From the NCBI RefSeq assembly GCF_012396605.1, contig NZ_JAAXPW010000007.1, positions 33,818 through 97,817 of the forward strand: a stretch of DNA of 64,000 nt, written 5' to 3'. Made by a program: the position numbers and the translations under genes. The notes beneath the pieces are model-generated. The model worked only from the letters and a program-made list of their open reading frames with translations, was not told the origin of the DNA and searched no databases. The DNA comes from Ureibacillus thermosphaericus (GTDB lineage: Bacteria > Bacillota > Bacilli > Bacillales_A > Planococcaceae). Within the stretch, counting starts at the first letter, position 1. Every line of letters begins with the position of its first letter. This document shows, in pieces, positions 26,151 through 35,299 of the stretch.

Positions 26151-27233
26151 TTAATCCCTCCATTGCAGCAATACTGCTTCTCCACTAAATCCAGGTCCAA
26201 GAGCTACTATTAAACCATATGATTCATCTTTCTCGACGGTTTTCATATATTCATCTAAAACGTATAGTACCGTCGGCGATGACATATTGCCGTTTTGTTG
26301 AAGAATTTTTCGAGAAATAGCTGTATGTTTGTCGCTTAAATTCAGTGCTTCTTCGTAGGCTAATAACACTTTTTTCCCGCCAGGATGGGCAATGAAATGT
26401 TCAAGATCATTTAATGAAATGCCTGCCTCTTTGAAAAATGAATGGATGAATGGCCCTAGCCAATTAGAAATAATCGTCGGTATACTTTTTGAAAAGATGA
26501 CATGAAACCCATCGTTTCTAACGTCCCAACCCATCACATTTTCCGAGTTAGGCATCCATTTTGAAGCTGTTTGAATGATATATGGTACTGTTTTTCGATT
26601 TTCTACTTTCGCTTCATCACCACAAATTAAGGCGCAAGCAACACCATCAGCAAAAAGTGATGCGCCAATTAAATTGCTTTTTGAAAAGTCATTTCGTTGG
26701 AAAGTGAGGCTGCATAATTCCACGCAGATGACAAGCACTTTTTCCTTTGGATGGGCAAGACAATAATCGTAGGCTCTACTAATTCCAGATGCTCCTCCAA
26801 CGCAACCAAGCCCCCAAATAGGTAAACGTTTTATCCGATCTGAAAATTTCAATTTATTCATGATTCGAGCATCAATGCTGGGAGTTGATATGCCTGTGCT
26901 AGATACAAAGAAGATGGCATCAATTTCTTCTGTCGAAATTGGTCTTTTTAAATATAGTTCGTTTTGTAGACAACTTTGAATAGCTTTTACACTATAATCC
27001 ACTGACAATTGAATATATAATTGATTGCGTTCTTCAAAAGTATGATCTTCTTTATGCCATTCTAACGGTACGCAAAAATGCCGCGTTTTTATTTCCCCAT
27101 TTTCAAACACTTTTAATAGCCGCTCTAATTGCGGAATTTTATTTTGAAATAATGCCTTTGTAAATTGCTCTATTTCATGTTGATGTAATGTGTAGGGAGG
27201 TTTATAAGTACTGACAGATACAATTTTTGGCAT
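26151..27233 (-). CDS. bpsA: Type III polyketide (alkylpyrone) synthase BpsA
   Basis: A 360-residue chalcone-synthase-fold enzyme that condenses a long-chain acyl-CoA with malonyl-CoA to give triketide pyrones. The catalytic triad is visible: Cys144 in GLGCVGGASG, His283 in FIAHPGGKKVL and Asn316 in GNMSSPTVLYVL. The C-terminal ALGPGFSGEAVLLQW loop is the family GFGPG-type motif, here with A-L-G-P-G. Length matches B. subtilis BpsA (365). Products are thought to be membrane or envelope lipids; that role here is inferred from the conserved bpsA-ypbQ pair. Confidence 0.93.
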   Translation of the reverse strand: MPKIVSVSTYKPPYTLHQHEIEQFTKALFQNKIPQLERLLKVFENGEIKTRHFCVPLEWHKEDHTFEERNQLYIQLSVDYSVKAIQSCLQNELYLKRPISTEEIDAIFFVSSTGISTPSIDARIMNKLKFSDRIKRLPIWGLGCVGGASGISRAYDYCLAHPKEKVLVICVELCSLTFQRNDFSKSNLIGASLFADGVACALICGDEAKVENRKTVPYIIQTASKWMPNSENVMGWDVRNDGFHVIFSKSIPTIISNWLGPFIHSFFKEAGISLNDLEHFIAHPGGKKVLLAYEEALNLSDKHTAISRKILQQNGNMSSPTVLYVLDEYMKTVEKDESYGLIVALGPGFSGEAVLLQWRD

Positions 27234-27320
27234 TTATATCTTCCTTTATTAATTTTATTTCTAGCATTTCCAAGTGGATGAACGAGTATGCAAATAGTGG
27301 ATAAGAGCAATTTCCTATTT

Positions 27321-28001
27321 TCAAGCTTCTTTTTCTGTGCGTTTATCATTTAATGAAAAAGTTTTTTGCAATAACTCTAAATACAATAAGAAGTAATCGA
27401 TGCAGTCTTTAACAAGTTCTGTGTATGAGGAAAACTCCGGCCCCTTTTGATAATGCAAATAGTCGTTTTTTAATACTTCCAACAATTTTTTTGAGAATAA
27501 ATGAATATTAGTTGAGTGGAATTTTTCTAAACACTGAATAAGGCTGCTGAATAGCACCATATCTTCAGAATCAGGGTGTTCGATAATTGCGATATCTTTC
27601 ACAAGTACTTCAAGAGATTTAATATATCCAAAAAAGGCGATATCATCATTTCCTTGCAATTCTGCATGGATGGATTGGGTATATAAATTTTGAAATTTCT
27701 TCGATGTATTTTGAATGAGAGATTCATCTTGAAATGTATGACCCGGTATCGTTAACAAGTATCGCTCTTGGTTATTGTTTAGTTCTCCACAATTATTAAC
27801 AACAAAATAGTCTTTTCGGCAGGAAGGGCAAGTTAATGACAAAATATGAATTTCAAAACTTTTATTTTCAAATCGATAGGTATTTTCAACCGTAGGATGT
27901 ATATCTAAATTGCAGTGCGGACATTTATTTAAAATTATGTATTCTCGGTTGTCGTGGTTGTATTTAACTTTTGTTAGTTTTTTCTCATTTTTTTGCATCA
28001 T
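27321..28001 (-). CDS. Zinc-ribbon protein of unknown function with a helical C-terminal domain
   Basis: A 226-residue soluble protein. The first ~75 residues carry two CxxC pairs, CPHC (27-30) and CPSC (58-61), forming a likely zinc ribbon. Residues ~100-220 are helical (AELQGNDDIAFFGYIKSLEVLVKDIAII ... DCIDYFLLYLELLQ), reminiscent of the DUF4145/HEPN-like layout, but I cannot assign a family with confidence. It lies alone between bpsA and the MerR gene. AAAGGAG is ten bases before the ATG. Confidence 0.6.
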   Translation of the reverse strand: MMQKNEKKLTKVKYNHDNREYIILNKCPHCNLDIHPTVENTYRFENKSFEIHILSLTCPSCRKDYFVVNNCGELNNNQERYLLTIPGHTFQDESLIQNTSKKFQNLYTQSIHAELQGNDDIAFFGYIKSLEVLVKDIAIIEHPDSEDMVLFSSLIQCLEKFHSTNIHLFSKKLLEVLKNDYLHYQKGPEFSSYTELVKDCIDYFLLYLELLQKTFSLNDKRTEKEA

Positions 28002-28093
28002 TAGGGCAAATCTCCTTTATGAGCAGTTAGTGAACGATTGTTTCTTCAGCTATTATTTCCAATTTTTTAAGAAATCATTCAATACTTATAAAA

Positions 28094-28136
28094 AGTGGAA
28101 AAAGTCGCCCGATTAAATTCGGAGCGACTTTTCACT
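28094..28136. terminator. Hairpin terminator between the MerR and zinc-ribbon genes
   Basis: AGTGGAAAAAGTCGC pairs imperfectly with GCGACTTTTCACT, with an inner CCGA/TTCGG helix. It lies just past the MerR stop. Confidence 0.7.
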
Positions 28137-28143
28137 ATATCTG

Positions 28144-28908
28144 TTATGAATTGTTTTCAAGGTAATGAATAATGGCATCTCTCAAAAATTCTGTACGACC
28201 CGTAACTTTTTGGTCATAATAAGCTTTAAAGCGTTCATCAGCGACATACATTTCCGCAAGTCCCCGGTGAGCTTCTTTTGAATAAGATGGCCAAGTGAAA
28301 GTGAGCCACTGTTTATGTTTCGCGGCAAGCTCTTGTGCAAGTGGTGATGTAGGATCTCCAATTTCATAAGCTTTTGCTAGTAGTTTTAGTATTTCGTCTC
28401 CAAGTTGCACAAATCTTTCGTAGTCTTCTTTCGACATGTTACGGAATTTTTCGTTGGACTTGCTGACGACATTCTCACCATATTTTTGGCGAATTTCCTC
28501 ACCATATTTTTGTTCATTTTCTTCTATCAGTTTTTCCTTAAAAGCTTCAAATTTTTCTTCATTGCTCATCATCATTTCTCCTTTCTCATGGGCAATCGTT
28601 TTTTTTACGGATTCAATTAATCGGTCTAGGCGGGATCTCTTATTTCTAAGCTGTATTAAATGATTTTCCAACGCTTTTATTGAATCGTAATTTGGATCAT
28701 TCATGATTGAAATAATTGTTTCAATGTTGACGTCTAATTCCCGGAAAAATAGAATTTGTTGCAATCGATTCACTTCTTCTTGACCATAAATCCGATAGCC
28801 AGAGCTGTTGATTCGTTTTGGTTTTAATAAATTAATTTCATCGTAATATCGCAATGTTCTTGTACTGATGCCTGCTAATTTTGCTAATTGACTAATTGTG
28901 TACTCCAT
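28144..28908 (-). CDS. MerR-family regulator with TipAS antibiotic-recognition domain
   Basis: A 254-residue regulator. Residues 1-70 are the MerR winged helix (YTISQLAKLAGISTRTLRYYDEINLLKPKRINSSGYRIY). A long dimerisation helix follows (~75-115), then the TipAS domain (~130-250) with the WLTFTWPSYSKEAHRGLAEMYVADERFKAYYD block. This layout matches TipA and Mta, which bind thiopeptide-like or hydrophobic drugs and activate exporters. ATG 28908 is chosen for its site AGGAGG seven bases upstream. No exporter is adjacent on the same strand; the gene itself has a MerR-type promoter. Confidence 0.92.
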   Translation of the reverse strand: MEYTISQLAKLAGISTRTLRYYDEINLLKPKRINSSGYRIYGQEEVNRLQQILFFRELDVNIETIISIMNDPNYDSIKALENHLIQLRNKRSRLDRLIESVKKTIAHEKGEMMMSNEEKFEAFKEKLIEENEQKYGEEIRQKYGENVVSKSNEKFRNMSKEDYERFVQLGDEILKLLAKAYEIGDPTSPLAQELAAKHKQWLTFTWPSYSKEAHRGLAEMYVADERFKAYYDQKVTGRTEFLRDAIIHYLENNS

Positions 28909-28930
28909 TGAAATCCCTCCTGACAACTTC

Positions 28931-28961
28931 ATCATAAAGGTTGACGTAACGTGAAGGTCAA
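28931..28961 (-). promoter_or_regulatory. MerR-type promoter with a 19-base spacer
   Basis: On the minus strand TTGACC (28956-28961) and TATGAT (28931-28936) are separated by 19 bases, the over-long spacing MerR activators act on. The arms TTGAC and GTCAA form an inverted repeat inside it. It suggests autoactivation. Confidence 0.7.
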
Positions 28962-29062
28962 TATACAAATGAAAATATTTTTTTAGAGAAAAAACTGGCT
29001 ACTGATATAGACATCGATTATATTTAACTTTGTAGTAACGGAATGAAAGGTTGATGCAATAG

Positions 29063-29698
29063 ATGGGAGATAAAGAATTAAAGATTGTAAAGCAACCAAA
29101 ATATCAAAAAATTGCTGCCGACATAGCGTCAAAAATTGTTGAGGGAAAATATTTAATAGGCGAAAAAATATATGCAAGATCTTCATTGGCAAGTCAGTAT
29201 GGGGTCTCAGCTGAAACTGCAAGGAGAGCTATTGCCGTTCTACAAGACTTAGAAATTGTGGAAGCTACGAAAGGGAGCGGTGTTGTTATTAAGTCTTATG
29301 AAAAAGCGGCAAATTATATAAAGCAGTTTTTAGATGTTCAATCCATTCATCAAATACAATTGGAAATGTTAGAGAGCATTGACCGACAAAAAAAGGAACT
29401 GGATCAACTAAAAGAGACTGCAGAAAGATTAGTCAGCCGAACAGAGCGCTTTCGTTCGATTAATCCTTTTGTTCCATTTCATTTAGAAGTAATAAAGAAT
29501 TCCCCATACTTATCTAAAACGATTGGCGAAATAAATTTTTGGCATCATACAATGGCAACGATTGTAGGTATACGTCGTGGGGAAGAACTAATCATATCAC
29601 CTGGACCATATACCACAATTGAACTGAACGATGTCATCTATTTTATTGGAAACGATGAATGTCTAGAAAGAGTACAAAAATTTCTATTTCCTAATTAA
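29063..29698 (+). CDS. busR: BusR-like regulator: GntR helix-turn-helix plus RCK_C (TrkA-C) domain
   Basis: A 211-residue regulator. Residues ~10-75 are a GntR-type winged helix (YQKIAADIASKIVEGKYLIGEKI ... YGVSAETARRAIAVLQDLEIV). Residues ~85-130 form a coiled coil. Residues ~130-210 are an RCK_C domain (LSKTIGEINFWHHTMATIVGIRRG ... IELNDVIYFIGND). This architecture is that of BusR, which represses a betaine transporter in streptococci and lactococci and releases or tightens on c-di-AMP. Here it lies directly upstream of opuA and a long inverted repeat, which makes the assignment attractive; c-di-AMP binding itself is inferred. Confidence 0.83.
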   Translation: MGDKELKIVKQPKYQKIAADIASKIVEGKYLIGEKIYARSSLASQYGVSAETARRAIAVLQDLEIVEATKGSGVVIKSYEKAANYIKQFLDVQSIHQIQLEMLESIDRQKKELDQLKETAERLVSRTERFRSINPFVPFHLEVIKNSPYLSKTIGEINFWHHTMATIVGIRRGEELIISPGPYTTIELNDVIYFIGNDECLERVQKFLFPN

Positions 29699-29700
29699 AA

Positions 29701-29743
29701 AAGGCTTACAGAAGCAAAATTGAGCTTTTGTAAGCCTTTCTTA
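29701..29743 (+). terminator. Terminator between busR and opuAA
   Basis: AAGGCTTACAGAAGC pairs with GCTTTTGTAAGCCTT around an eight-base loop, then TCTTATTATATTTTT. Confidence 0.8.
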
Positions 29744-29774
29744 TTATATTTTTGTAGTTTCCGAGATTAGCAAT

Positions 29775-29823
29775 TTGACAAAAGTAACAACCTGTTGTTA
29801 ATATTGAGTTGTCACTTTTGTAA
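29775..29823 (+). promoter_or_regulatory. opuA promoter inside a 16-bp-arm inverted repeat (candidate BusR operator)
   Basis: TTGACA (29775-29780) and TAATAT (29799-29804) form a promoter with an 18-base spacer. TGACAAAAGTAACAAC (29776-29791) and GTTGTCACTTTTGTAA (29808-29823) are inverted copies matching at 14 of 16 positions. The left arm covers the -35 and the right arm lies just past the -10. Confidence 0.7.
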
Positions 29824-29871
29824 CATTCTATTCATTTTTAAATAGATAAAAATGGTGGAAAGGAGTATGAG

Positions 29872-31074
29872 ATGGAAAAAATTAAAGTTGAACATGTGAC
29901 GAAAATTTTCGGTAAACATATAAATGCTGCGATGAAACTCGTGGAACAGAAAAAAAGCAAAACAGAAATTCTCAAAGAAACCGGAGCGACAATAGGGGTT
30001 TACGATGCGAATTTCACAGTAAACGAAGGAGAAATTTTTGTAATCATGGGTCTTTCGGGCAGCGGTAAATCGACATTAATCCGTCTATTAAATCGATTAA
30101 TAGACCCTACTAACGGAAACATATACATCGACGGACAAAATATCTCCAAATTAAATAAAAAGGAATTAAGAAAAATTCGAAGAGATAAAATGAGCATGGT
30201 TTTCCAAAACTTTGGATTATTTCCTCATCGAACAATTTTGCAAAATACAGAATATGGTCTCGAAATTAAGGGAGTTCCAAAAGAGGAAAGGCGATTGAAA
30301 GCAGAAAAGGCTTTAGACAATGCTGGACTGTTGCCTTATAAAGACCAGTATCCAAGCCAATTATCAGGCGGAATGCAACAACGGGTTGGTCTTGCAAGAG
30401 CACTTGCTAATGATCCGGATATTTTACTAATGGATGAAGCTTTTTCTGCGCTCGATCCACTCATTCGGAAAGAAATGCAAGATGAATTATTAGATTTGCA
30501 ACAAAGAATGAAGAAGACAATTGTATTTATTACTCATGATTTAAATGAAGCCCTTCGCATAGGGGATCGCATTGCGTTAATGAAAGATGGTGAAATTATT
30601 CAAATCGGAACAGGAGAAGAAATATTAACAAATCCAGCGAACGATTATGTTCGAAGCTTCACTGAAGATGTCGACCGTTCGAAAGTATTGACTGTCGAAA
30701 ACGCAATGATACGTCCAGTATCCATTAACGTTGAAGCTGATGGACCAAAAGTTGCTTTACAGTTGATGAGAGAAGAAAAAGTGAGCGTCATCTTAGCGGT
30801 TGATAAACAAAGAAACTTTAAAGGATATATTACTGCTAACGATGCCCTTGAAGCATCTAAGCGTGGTGAAAGGCATCTACATGGAATATTAAGAAATGAT
30901 ATGCAGACGGTACCACCAGATACGTTAATTCAAGACGTGTTAGGGCCGATGTCCGATTCACCTACACCGATTGCCGTCGTGGAAAACGGAAAATTACTTG
31001 GCGTATTAATAAGAGGAGTAGTGATTGAGACACTCTCTTCATCTAACGGTAATGGAGGTGTTGATGATGAATAA
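29872..31074 (+). CDS. opuAA: Glycine betaine ABC transporter ATP-binding protein with CBS domains
   Basis: A 400-residue ATPase of the OpuA osmoprotectant importer. The Walker A motif GLSGSGKST is at residues 60-68, the signature LSGGMQQR at 164-171, and the Walker B aspartate-glutamate at 188-189. Residues ~275-390 form a tandem CBS module ([21 protein letters not shown] ... [14 protein letters not shown]), which in this family responds to ionic strength. The long N-terminal lead before Walker A is typical of OpuAA/ProV. It is the first gene of the opuAA-AB-AC operon; its stop overlaps the next start. Confidence 0.95.
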   Translation: MEKIKVEHVTKIFGKHINAAMKLVEQKKSKTEILKETGATIGVYDANFTVNEGEIFVIMGLSGSGKSTLIRLLNRLIDPTNGNIYIDGQNISKLNKKELRKIRRDKMSMVFQNFGLFPHRTILQNTEYGLEIKGVPKEERRLKAEKALDNAGLLPYKDQYPSQLSGGMQQRVGLARALANDPDILLMDEAFSALDPLIRKEMQDELLDLQQRMKKTIVFITHDLNEALRIGDRIALMKDGEIIQIGTGEEILTNPANDYVRSFTEDVDRSKVLTVENAMIRPVSINVEADGPKVALQLMREEKVSVILAVDKQRNFKGYITANDALEASKRGERHLHGILRNDMQTVPPDTLIQDVLGPMSDSPTPIAVVENGKLLGVLIRGVVIETLSSSNGNGGVDDE

Positions 31075-31918
31075 AATGCTCGACTTTATTCCTTCACTTC
31101 CAGTTGCTGATTGGGTTGAAACGTTCATGGATTTATTAACAGACAATTTTGCCTCAATGTTTTCCTTTATTCAAAAATGGGGCAAAAATTCGATGGAATC
31201 CTTTACGGATTTATTGCTGCTTATTCCACCTATTTTGTTCATCCTCATTGTCGCTATCATCGCCTTCTTTGCCACAAAAAAGAAATTCGGATTAGCGGTA
31301 TTTACGATTGTTGGATTAACGTTTATTTACAATCAAGATCTTTGGAAAGAACTCATGAATACCGTCACGTTAGTGGTGTTTTCAAGTATCATTGCAATCA
31401 TTATTGGTATACCAATCGGAATTTTAATGTCAAAAAGTAATGTAGCGGAGAATATCATTAAGCCGATTTTGGACTTCATGCAAACAATGCCGGGATTTGT
31501 ATATTTAATACCTGCCGTAGCCTTTTTTGGTATTGGTGTCGTACCGGGTGTTTTTGCATCGGTCATTTTCGCATTGCCGCCTACGGTAAGATTTACGAAT
31601 TTAGGTATAAGACAAGTGCCGAAAGAGTTGGTGGAAGCTGCGGATTCCTATGGAAGTACAGGTTGGCAAAAATTGTATAAATTAGAGCTTCCATTAGCCA
31701 AATCAACAATTATGGCAGGCATTAACCAGACAGTGCTTTTATCATTATCAATGGTCGTCATTGCATCGATGATTGGTGCACCTGGATTAGGTCGGGATGT
31801 ATTGTCGGCACTACAAAGAGCTCAAGTAGGAAATGGATTCGTTGCAGGTATCAGTTTAGTTATCTTTGCCATTATCATTGATCGCTTAACACAAAGTTTA
31901 AATAAAAAGAAATATTAA
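31067..31918 (+). CDS. opuAB: Glycine betaine ABC transporter permease
   Basis: A 283-residue permease of the ProW/OpuAB type with about six to seven membrane helices. It carries the binding-protein-dependent transport signature around [22 protein letters not shown], where the coupling helix contacts the ATPase. ATG 31067 is preferred because GGAGGTG ends six bases upstream; the start overlaps the opuAA stop by eight bases, giving tight coupling. Length matches B. subtilis OpuAB (282). Confidence 0.95.
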   Translation: MNKMLDFIPSLPVADWVETFMDLLTDNFASMFSFIQKWGKNSMESFTDLLLLIPPILFILIVAIIAFFATKKKFGLAVFTIVGLTFIYNQDLWKELMNTVTLVVFSSIIAIIIGIPIGILMSKSNVAENIIKPILDFMQTMPGFVYLIPAVAFFGIGVVPGVFASVIFALPPTVRFTNLGIRQVPKELVEAADSYGSTGWQKLYKLELPLAKSTIMAGINQTVLLSLSMVVIASMIGAPGLGRDVLSALQRAQVGNGFVAGISLVIFAIIIDRLTQSLNKKKY

Positions 31919-31935
31919 TAGGAAGGAAGTATATA

Positions 31936-32823
31936 ATGAAATTTAAAAAATTAATGATGATTGGACTAGCTTTAGGTTTGAGTGCAGCTTTAGCTGCGTG
32001 TGGAAATGGATCTTCTAATGATGTTGACAATTCAAATAAGGAAGAGGATAAAGAAATCAATTTAGCGTATGTTGAATGGGATTCTGAAATAGCATCAACT
32101 CATGTCATTGGAAAGGTGTTAGAAGATTTAGGTTATGATGTAACATTAACGCCACTAGATAATGCCATTATGTGGGAAGCTGTTGCAAATGGAGAAGCAG
32201 ACGCATCGGTAGCGGCGTGGTTACCAGTTACTCATGGTGAACAATATGAAGCATATAAGGATGATATTGTTGACTTAGGTGAAAACTTATCAGGTGCAAA
32301 AATTGGATTAGTTGTACCTGAATACATGGAAAATGTAGACTCCATTGAGGATTTGAATAAACACGCTAATATGCAAATAACAGGCATTGAATCAGGTGCC
32401 GGTGTAATGCAAGCAACGGAAAGAGCCCTTCAAGAATATGAAAATTTAGCCGATTGGGAATTAGTACCATCTTCTTCAGGGGCGATGGCGGTTGCTTTAG
32501 GAGAAGCAATTAAAAATAAAGAAGAAATTGTTGTCACTGGATGGACTCCTCACTGGAAATTTGCGAAATACGAATTGAAGTATTTAGAAGATCCAAAAGG
32601 AGTATTTGGTGGGGAAGAAACAATTAACACATTTGTAAGAAAAGGGTTAGAAGATGAAATGCCAGATGCATTTAAAGTGTTAGATAATTTCCACTGGACA
32701 ACGGCAGATATGGAATCAGTAATGCTTGATATCAGTAATGGTATGAGTCCAGCAGATGCTGCGAGCAAATGGGTTGAAGAAAATGCTGAAAAAGTAGCTA
32801 AATGGACAGAAGAAATCGAATAA
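31936..32823 (+). CDS. opuAC: Glycine betaine-binding lipoprotein
   Basis: A 295-residue substrate-binding protein. A signal peptide ends in the lipobox AALAAC, followed by a Gly/Ser/Asn linker and the binding domain (from ~40). The paired GWTPHWKFAKYELKYLEDPKG segment near residue 200 and the WVEWDSEI-like NLAYVEWDSEIAS segment early on match OpuAC, whose tryptophans cage the quaternary ammonium group. It acts outside the membrane, delivering betaine to OpuAB. Confidence 0.95.
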   Translation: MKFKKLMMIGLALGLSAALAACGNGSSNDVDNSNKEEDKEINLAYVEWDSEIASTHVIGKVLEDLGYDVTLTPLDNAIMWEAVANGEADASVAAWLPVTHGEQYEAYKDDIVDLGENLSGAKIGLVVPEYMENVDSIEDLNKHANMQITGIESGAGVMQATERALQEYENLADWELVPSSSGAMAVALGEAIKNKEEIVVTGWTPHWKFAKYELKYLEDPKGVFGGEETINTFVRKGLEDEMPDAFKVLDNFHWTTADMESVMLDISNGMSPADAASKWVEENAEKVAKWTEEIE

Positions 32824-32828
32824 TGAAG

Positions 32829-32862
32829 TAAGGTGATGCGATTATCGCATCACCTTTTTATT
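32829..32862. terminator. Bidirectional terminator after the opuA operon
   Basis: AAGGTGATGCGA/TCGCATCACCTT with a three-base loop, then TTTTTATTTTT. Confidence 0.92.
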
Positions 32863-33301
32863 TTTCTTTTACATCATATCCTATAACCGTCCAAATGCCT
32901 GTTTCATCTTGTCGAATAAGCCTTTTTAAGTATACTGTTTGAATGTTTGTATCTGAATCATCCACTTCAACGATTGCTAGTTCGTTATCGCTATGAAGCA
33001 ATTTTAAATTCTCCAGTTCAATAGGGTATTCCCCTTCAATACCGCTTGGTGAGATTTGAAGACTTACAAACACTTGTGTGGTTGCAATAGCATCAAGTCT
33101 CCACGGCGAATGCCCCTCATCAACACTTTTTTGAGTATTCTTTTCTATTTCTAAATTATATTGAACTTCTACTTGAGGAGAAATTTCTTTCGCTGATACT
33201 GGGAACATAATGTTTTCGTATATTCCAACACTTTCCAATTCAAAAGTTAGTTCGGTTGATTCAAGATATGCTGGAATTGCATTATAGTCCATAATCTCCA
33301 C
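32858..33301 (-). CDS. Hypothetical soluble protein, predicted beta-rich
   Basis: A 147-residue protein with no signal peptide, membrane segment or cysteine. It alternates short polar and hydrophobic strands (LTFELESVGIYENIMFPVSAKEIS ... QVFVSLQISPSGIEGEYPIELENLKLLHS), suggesting a beta-sandwich or barrel. I recognise no family. The GTG start has GGAGG eight bases upstream; an ATG three codons later is possible. The role is unknown. Confidence 0.65.
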   Translation of the reverse strand: MEIMDYNAIPAYLESTELTFELESVGIYENIMFPVSAKEISPQVEVQYNLEIEKNTQKSVDEGHSPWRLDAIATTQVFVSLQISPSGIEGEYPIELENLKLLHSDNELAIVEVDDSDTNIQTVYLKRLIRQDETGIWTVIGYDVKEK

Positions 33302-33401
33302 AGTGAAAACCTCCGTCTTTTCCAGATTTCCTAAGAGGAAACATGTTCTAAATTATAGTAGCTTTGTTTTAACTTTATTATTTACAAATTAGATGAAAAT
33401 A

Positions 33402-35072
33402 TTAATTATACTTGTTAAGAATAGTATGAATTTCTTTGTTTAATTCTTCTATGTTTGCATTTGGAATTAGTGAGTGGCTAAGTTGATATTTTTCTTTTAG
33501 CTTTAGAATTCGCATAACGCTTTCATTAATCCGCTGTTCAGAAATTTCACCACGTTGAACTGAAGTAACAAGTTCATCGATGATAGAAAAAATCTTATCT
33601 TCATCATGAGCAATTAAAATCATATCATTTCCAGCTTTTACTGATAGTAAAGCAGCTTCTTGTAATGAATAGTGGTTGGTAATTGCTTTCATCGTCATAT
33701 CATCTGTGATGACAACACCGTTAAAACCGAGTTTTTCTCGCAATAACTCTGTAATGATGGTTTTTGATATAGATGCAGGATATTGTTTATCGATTTGCGG
33801 TAATAAAATGTGAGCTATCATCACAACATCTGCATTTTCTTCAATTGCCTTTTTGAACGGGAGTAATTCGACTTGATCTAATTCTTTTATTGATTTATTC
33901 ACCATAGGGAGAGCTAGGTGAGAATCGACGGAAGTATCGCCATGGCCAGGAAAGTGTTTTATAACCGGTATGATATTTTCAGATTGTATTCCTTTCATCA
34001 TTTGAATTCCTAAGGCTGCAACGATTGTTGGATCATGACTAATAGCACGGTGACTGATTACCGGATTGTTTGGGTTGCTATTCACATCTAAAACCGGAGC
34101 GAAATTCAGATTAAAGCCGAATGTAGCTAATTGTTTTCCTAACAATTTTCCGTATTCATATGCAAAAACTTCATTATTTTTTAATCCAACAGAATAATTT
34201 GTCGGTAAACTTGCAATTTCTTTTGGCAGTCGGTTGATGCTTCCGCCTTCCTGGTCAATCCCTAAAAAAATAGGATATTTATTATTGTTGTTAAGACTTT
34301 TCACTTCATTTAATAATGAGGTAATTTGCTGACTAGACTGTAAATTATCTTTAAAGAAGATGATGCCTCCAATTTTTCTTTCCACAATTAAATGTTTTAC
34401 CTGATCATTCAACTTTTCCCCTGAAAAACCGATAAAGAACATTTGACCAATCTTTTCTTCTAAAGTCATATTGTCTACTAAGTTTGCGTACTTTGATGGA
34501 TTATTTTTAGTAAGAATTGAGATATGATGCACTTTCGGGTTAGGCAAATCGTTCGACGGCTTTGGCAAAATCCATTTAATCAAGTAATAATCATTGACGG
34601 TGTAATACAAAATAATCTGAGCTGTTGTCTCATCTTCATAATAAGTTGTTTGTTCAGGTGCTCCCAGTACATCTTGAATATCTTGCATATGAATTTGGGA
34701 TAGATGTTTGTCATAGGAACGAATATCAAAAATTTGCTGTCCATCCATTCCGATTGATAAATTGTGTGCAGGGTAATAAGCATAACTTCCAACAGTTGTA
34801 TTTTCAATTCTTTCAGGTGAACCTAATATTTTTTCGACATCTTTAAATGTTGAGTTTCCAGCAATGATGGAACTTTGGTAAACCTTTCCTTCCGCAGCAT
34901 AGTTCATAATTTGCTGTATCAATTCTACTGCAGTTGGCTTTTCATGTTGAAATGGCGGAGCTTTCGATAAATGTTCATCATTAGATGAATTTTGATTACC
35001 GTTCCAAACAAATATAATGAAGAATGCACTAGTCACAAGGATAATGAAACTAATAATAATGCCTTTTTTCAT
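33402..35072 (-). CDS. Glycoside hydrolase family 3 beta-N-acetylhexosaminidase with an N-terminal DUF4309 domain
   Basis: A 556-residue membrane-anchored or secreted enzyme. Residues 1-24 form an uncleaved-looking signal anchor. Residues ~45-172 form a DUF4309-like module (two repeats ending in LGSPERIE and LGAPEQTT). Residues ~195-555 are the NagZ-type GH3 domain: KHFPGHGDTSVDSH (His377-Asp379) is the acid/base dyad loop and Asp457 in VVITDDMTMKA is the nucleophile. It lacks the C-terminal domain of B. subtilis NagZ (YbbD). It probably removes N-acetylglucosamine from muropeptides outside the membrane. Confidence 0.88.
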   Translation of the reverse strand: MKKGIIISFIILVTSAFFIIFVWNGNQNSSNDEHLSKAPPFQHEKPTAVELIQQIMNYAAEGKVYQSSIIAGNSTFKDVEKILGSPERIENTTVGSYAYYPAHNLSIGMDGQQIFDIRSYDKHLSQIHMQDIQDVLGAPEQTTYYEDETTAQIILYYTVNDYYLIKWILPKPSNDLPNPKVHHISILTKNNPSKYANLVDNMTLEEKIGQMFFIGFSGEKLNDQVKHLIVERKIGGIIFFKDNLQSSQQITSLLNEVKSLNNNNKYPIFLGIDQEGGSINRLPKEIASLPTNYSVGLKNNEVFAYEYGKLLGKQLATFGFNLNFAPVLDVNSNPNNPVISHRAISHDPTIVAALGIQMMKGIQSENIIPVIKHFPGHGDTSVDSHLALPMVNKSIKELDQVELLPFKKAIEENADVVMIAHILLPQIDKQYPASISKTIITELLREKLGFNGVVITDDMTMKAITNHYSLQEAALLSVKAGNDMILIAHDEDKIFSIIDELVTSVQRGEISEQRINESVMRILKLKEKYQLSHSLIPNANIEELNKEIHTILNKYN

Positions 35073-35299
35073 ATGATTTCTCCTTTTTATCCTGTCATAA
35101 AATTAGTTGCTTAAGGGAAGAAAAAGTCACAGTCGACAAAGAAAGAGTTCAAAGAAATTGAATCGACAATATTTCCTAGGAAATTTCGATATTTTTCACC
35201 AAACAATAAAGGCAAAAAATAGATTCGATTCAAACGGGTTATCATAGCCAATACAAGGTGCATTTGGTAGAATAATGAATAACATAAGGGGGTATGGAT

